DNA of 7,376 nt. Origin: Chloroflexota bacterium. Its GTDB lineage: Bacteria > Chloroflexota > Limnocylindria > Limnocylindrales > CSP1-4. The DNA is taken from contig JAKAMV010000508.1 in assembly GCA_021812735.1 (NCBI GenBank), positions 1-7,376 on the forward strand. Reading direction: 5' to 3'. The notes below the pieces were generated by a model. That model saw nothing but the letters and a program-made list of their open reading frames with translations, searched no databases and was not told where the DNA came from. The translations under genes were made by a program, and so were the position numbers. Below are positions 6,439 to 7,376 of this stretch, in pieces (within the stretch, counting starts at the first letter, position 1; each line of letters opens with the position of its first letter).

Positions 6439-7376
6439 GGCAGCACCGTCTCTCCCTGCATCAGGTAGCGGTCGACCGCTTGGGCCGCGTGTCGTCCCTC
6501 GCGGATCGCCCAGACCACGAGTGACTGGCCACGCGCGCAGTCCCCCGCCGCGAAGACCCCCGGGACGGACGTCATCTTGTCCGGTCCGGTGGCGACGTTC
6601 CCGCGCGTGTCGAGTTCGCAGCCGAGCGCCTCGGGGAGCGCGCGCTCCGGCCCAACGAAGCCAAGCGCCAGCAGCACCAGGTCGGCGGGGACGAGCCGCG
6701 CGGTCTCCGGCCGCTCGCGCGGCACGACCCGCCCGTCCGGCCCAACATTCCATTCCACCTCGACCGTCTCGACGCCCGCGACCCTTCCCTGCGCGTCGCC
6801 GACGAAGCGGCGGGTGGAGACGGCATAGCGGCGCGGGTCGGAGCCCCACAGGGCCGCGGCCTCTTCCTGGCCATAGTCGAGCCGGTAGACCTTCGGCCAC
6901 TGTGGCCACGGGTTGTCCGGCGCGCGCGTCTCCGGCGGCCGCTCGAGGATCTCGAGCTGGGTGACGCTGCGCGCCCCGTGGCGCACCGCCGTGGCGACGC
7001 AGTCCGTGCCCGTGTCGCCCCCGCCGATCACCACCACGTCCCGGCCGGCCGCCGAGATGAACGTGCCGTCGGCGTGGTTCGAGTCAAGCAGGCTCTTCGT
7101 GTTGCGACCCAGGAACTCCATCGCCGGGTAGATGCCGGCGAGCTCGCGGCCCTCGATACGGAGGTCGCGCGCGACGGTCGAGCCCGTGGCGAGCACCGTG
7201 GCGTCGAACTCGCCGAGCAGCCGCTCGGGCGGGAGGTCCCGGCCCACCTCGACGCCACACTCGAAGCGGACCCCTTCGGCCGCCATCAGCCGCACGCGCC
7301 GTTCCACGATCCGCTTGTCGAGCTTCATGTTGGGGATGCCGTACATCAGGAGGCCGCCCACGCGGTCGGCGCGCTC
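6432..7376 (-). CDS. gltD: Partial: glutamate synthase small subunit (NADPH-dependent), C-terminal part
   Basis: The gene enters from the right edge; 314 residues of the usual 470-500 are visible. GltD oxidises NADPH with FAD and passes electrons through Fe-S centres to the large subunit GltB, which makes glutamate from glutamine and 2-oxoglutarate. The visible part opens with ERADRVGGLLMYGIPNMKLD, the classic GltD junction before the pyridine-nucleotide domain. The NADPH Rossmann motif VIGGGDTGTDC lies at about 7031-6999. The family block PDNPWPQWPKVYRLDYGQEE follows. The C-terminal FAD-contact motif FAAGDCARGQSLVVWAIREGRHAA lies near 6565-6490. The N-terminal cysteine cluster and the first FAD Rossmann fold are off the window, so their presence cannot be checked. 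The GTG at 7359-7361 is only an internal codon, since coding continues upstream. The stop is TAG inside the shared hairpin. gltB is not visible and may lie upstream of gltD. Confidence 0.95.
   Translation of the reverse strand, partial: ERADRVGGLLMYGIPNMKLDKRIVERRVRLMAAEGVRFECGVEVGRDLPPERLLGEFDATVLATGSTVARDLRIEGRELAGIYPAMEFLGRNTKSLLDSNHADGTFISAAGRDVVVIGGGDTGTDCVATAVRHGARSVTQLEILERPPETRAPDNPWPQWPKVYRLDYGQEEAAALWGSDPRRYAVSTRRFVGDAQGRVAGVETVEVEWNVGPDGRVVPRERPETARLVPADLVLLALGFVGPERALPEALGCELDTRGNVATGPDKMTSVPGVFAAGDCARGQSLVVWAIREGRHAAQAVDRYLMQGETVLPG

Overview
The window is strongly GC-rich, with third codon positions almost all G or C in every real gene. It carries ordinary bacterial chromosomal genes: de novo pyrimidine synthesis, glutamate synthase, an aromatic amino-acid/histidine ammonia-lyase and a secreted-type beta-propeller protein. 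A PyrR-pyrB-pyrC order in this base composition fits high-GC bacteria such as Chloroflexota or Actinomycetota. That assignment is an inference and no marker gene here settles it. I see no mobile element, CRISPR array, tRNA, rRNA or phage gene.

Layout: (1) 1-1476, plus strand, the 3' part of a gene running in from the left edge. Its product has a long Pro/Ser/Thr/Ala-rich segment followed by a WD40/TolB-like (PD40) region. (2) 1638-3161, plus strand, a complete MIO-type ammonia-lyase, most like histidine ammonia-lyase (HutH) but without any other hut gene. (3) 3300-6347, plus strand, a tightly overlapped pyrR-pyrB-pyrC operon encoding the pyrimidine regulator, aspartate carbamoyltransferase and type I dihydroorotase. 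The overlaps are 4 and 8 bases, so translation is probably coupled. (4) 6341-6388, three perfect 16-bp tandem repeats that begin inside the last codons of pyrC. (5) 6397-6438, a very strong hairpin between the convergent pyrC and gltD genes, whose right arm contains the gltD stop codon. (6) 6432-7376, minus strand, the C-terminal part of the glutamate synthase small subunit, running off the right edge.

Functionally, PyrB and PyrC carry out the second and third steps of UMP synthesis, and PyrR probably senses UMP/UTP and PRPP to control the operon. The pyrR Shine-Dalgarno region matches the core of the PyrR-binding RNA loop. Control may therefore act by blocking translation rather than by attenuation, although the supporting RNA stem is weak. 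GltD supplies electrons for glutamate synthesis. The lyase releases ammonia from an aromatic amino acid or histidine. A link between these nitrogen-related genes is plausible, but adjacency is the only evidence. I found no clear new multi-gene system. The best leads are the PyrR/SD overlap, the atypical lyase, the repeats at the pyrC 3' end and the G8 tract in pyrC.
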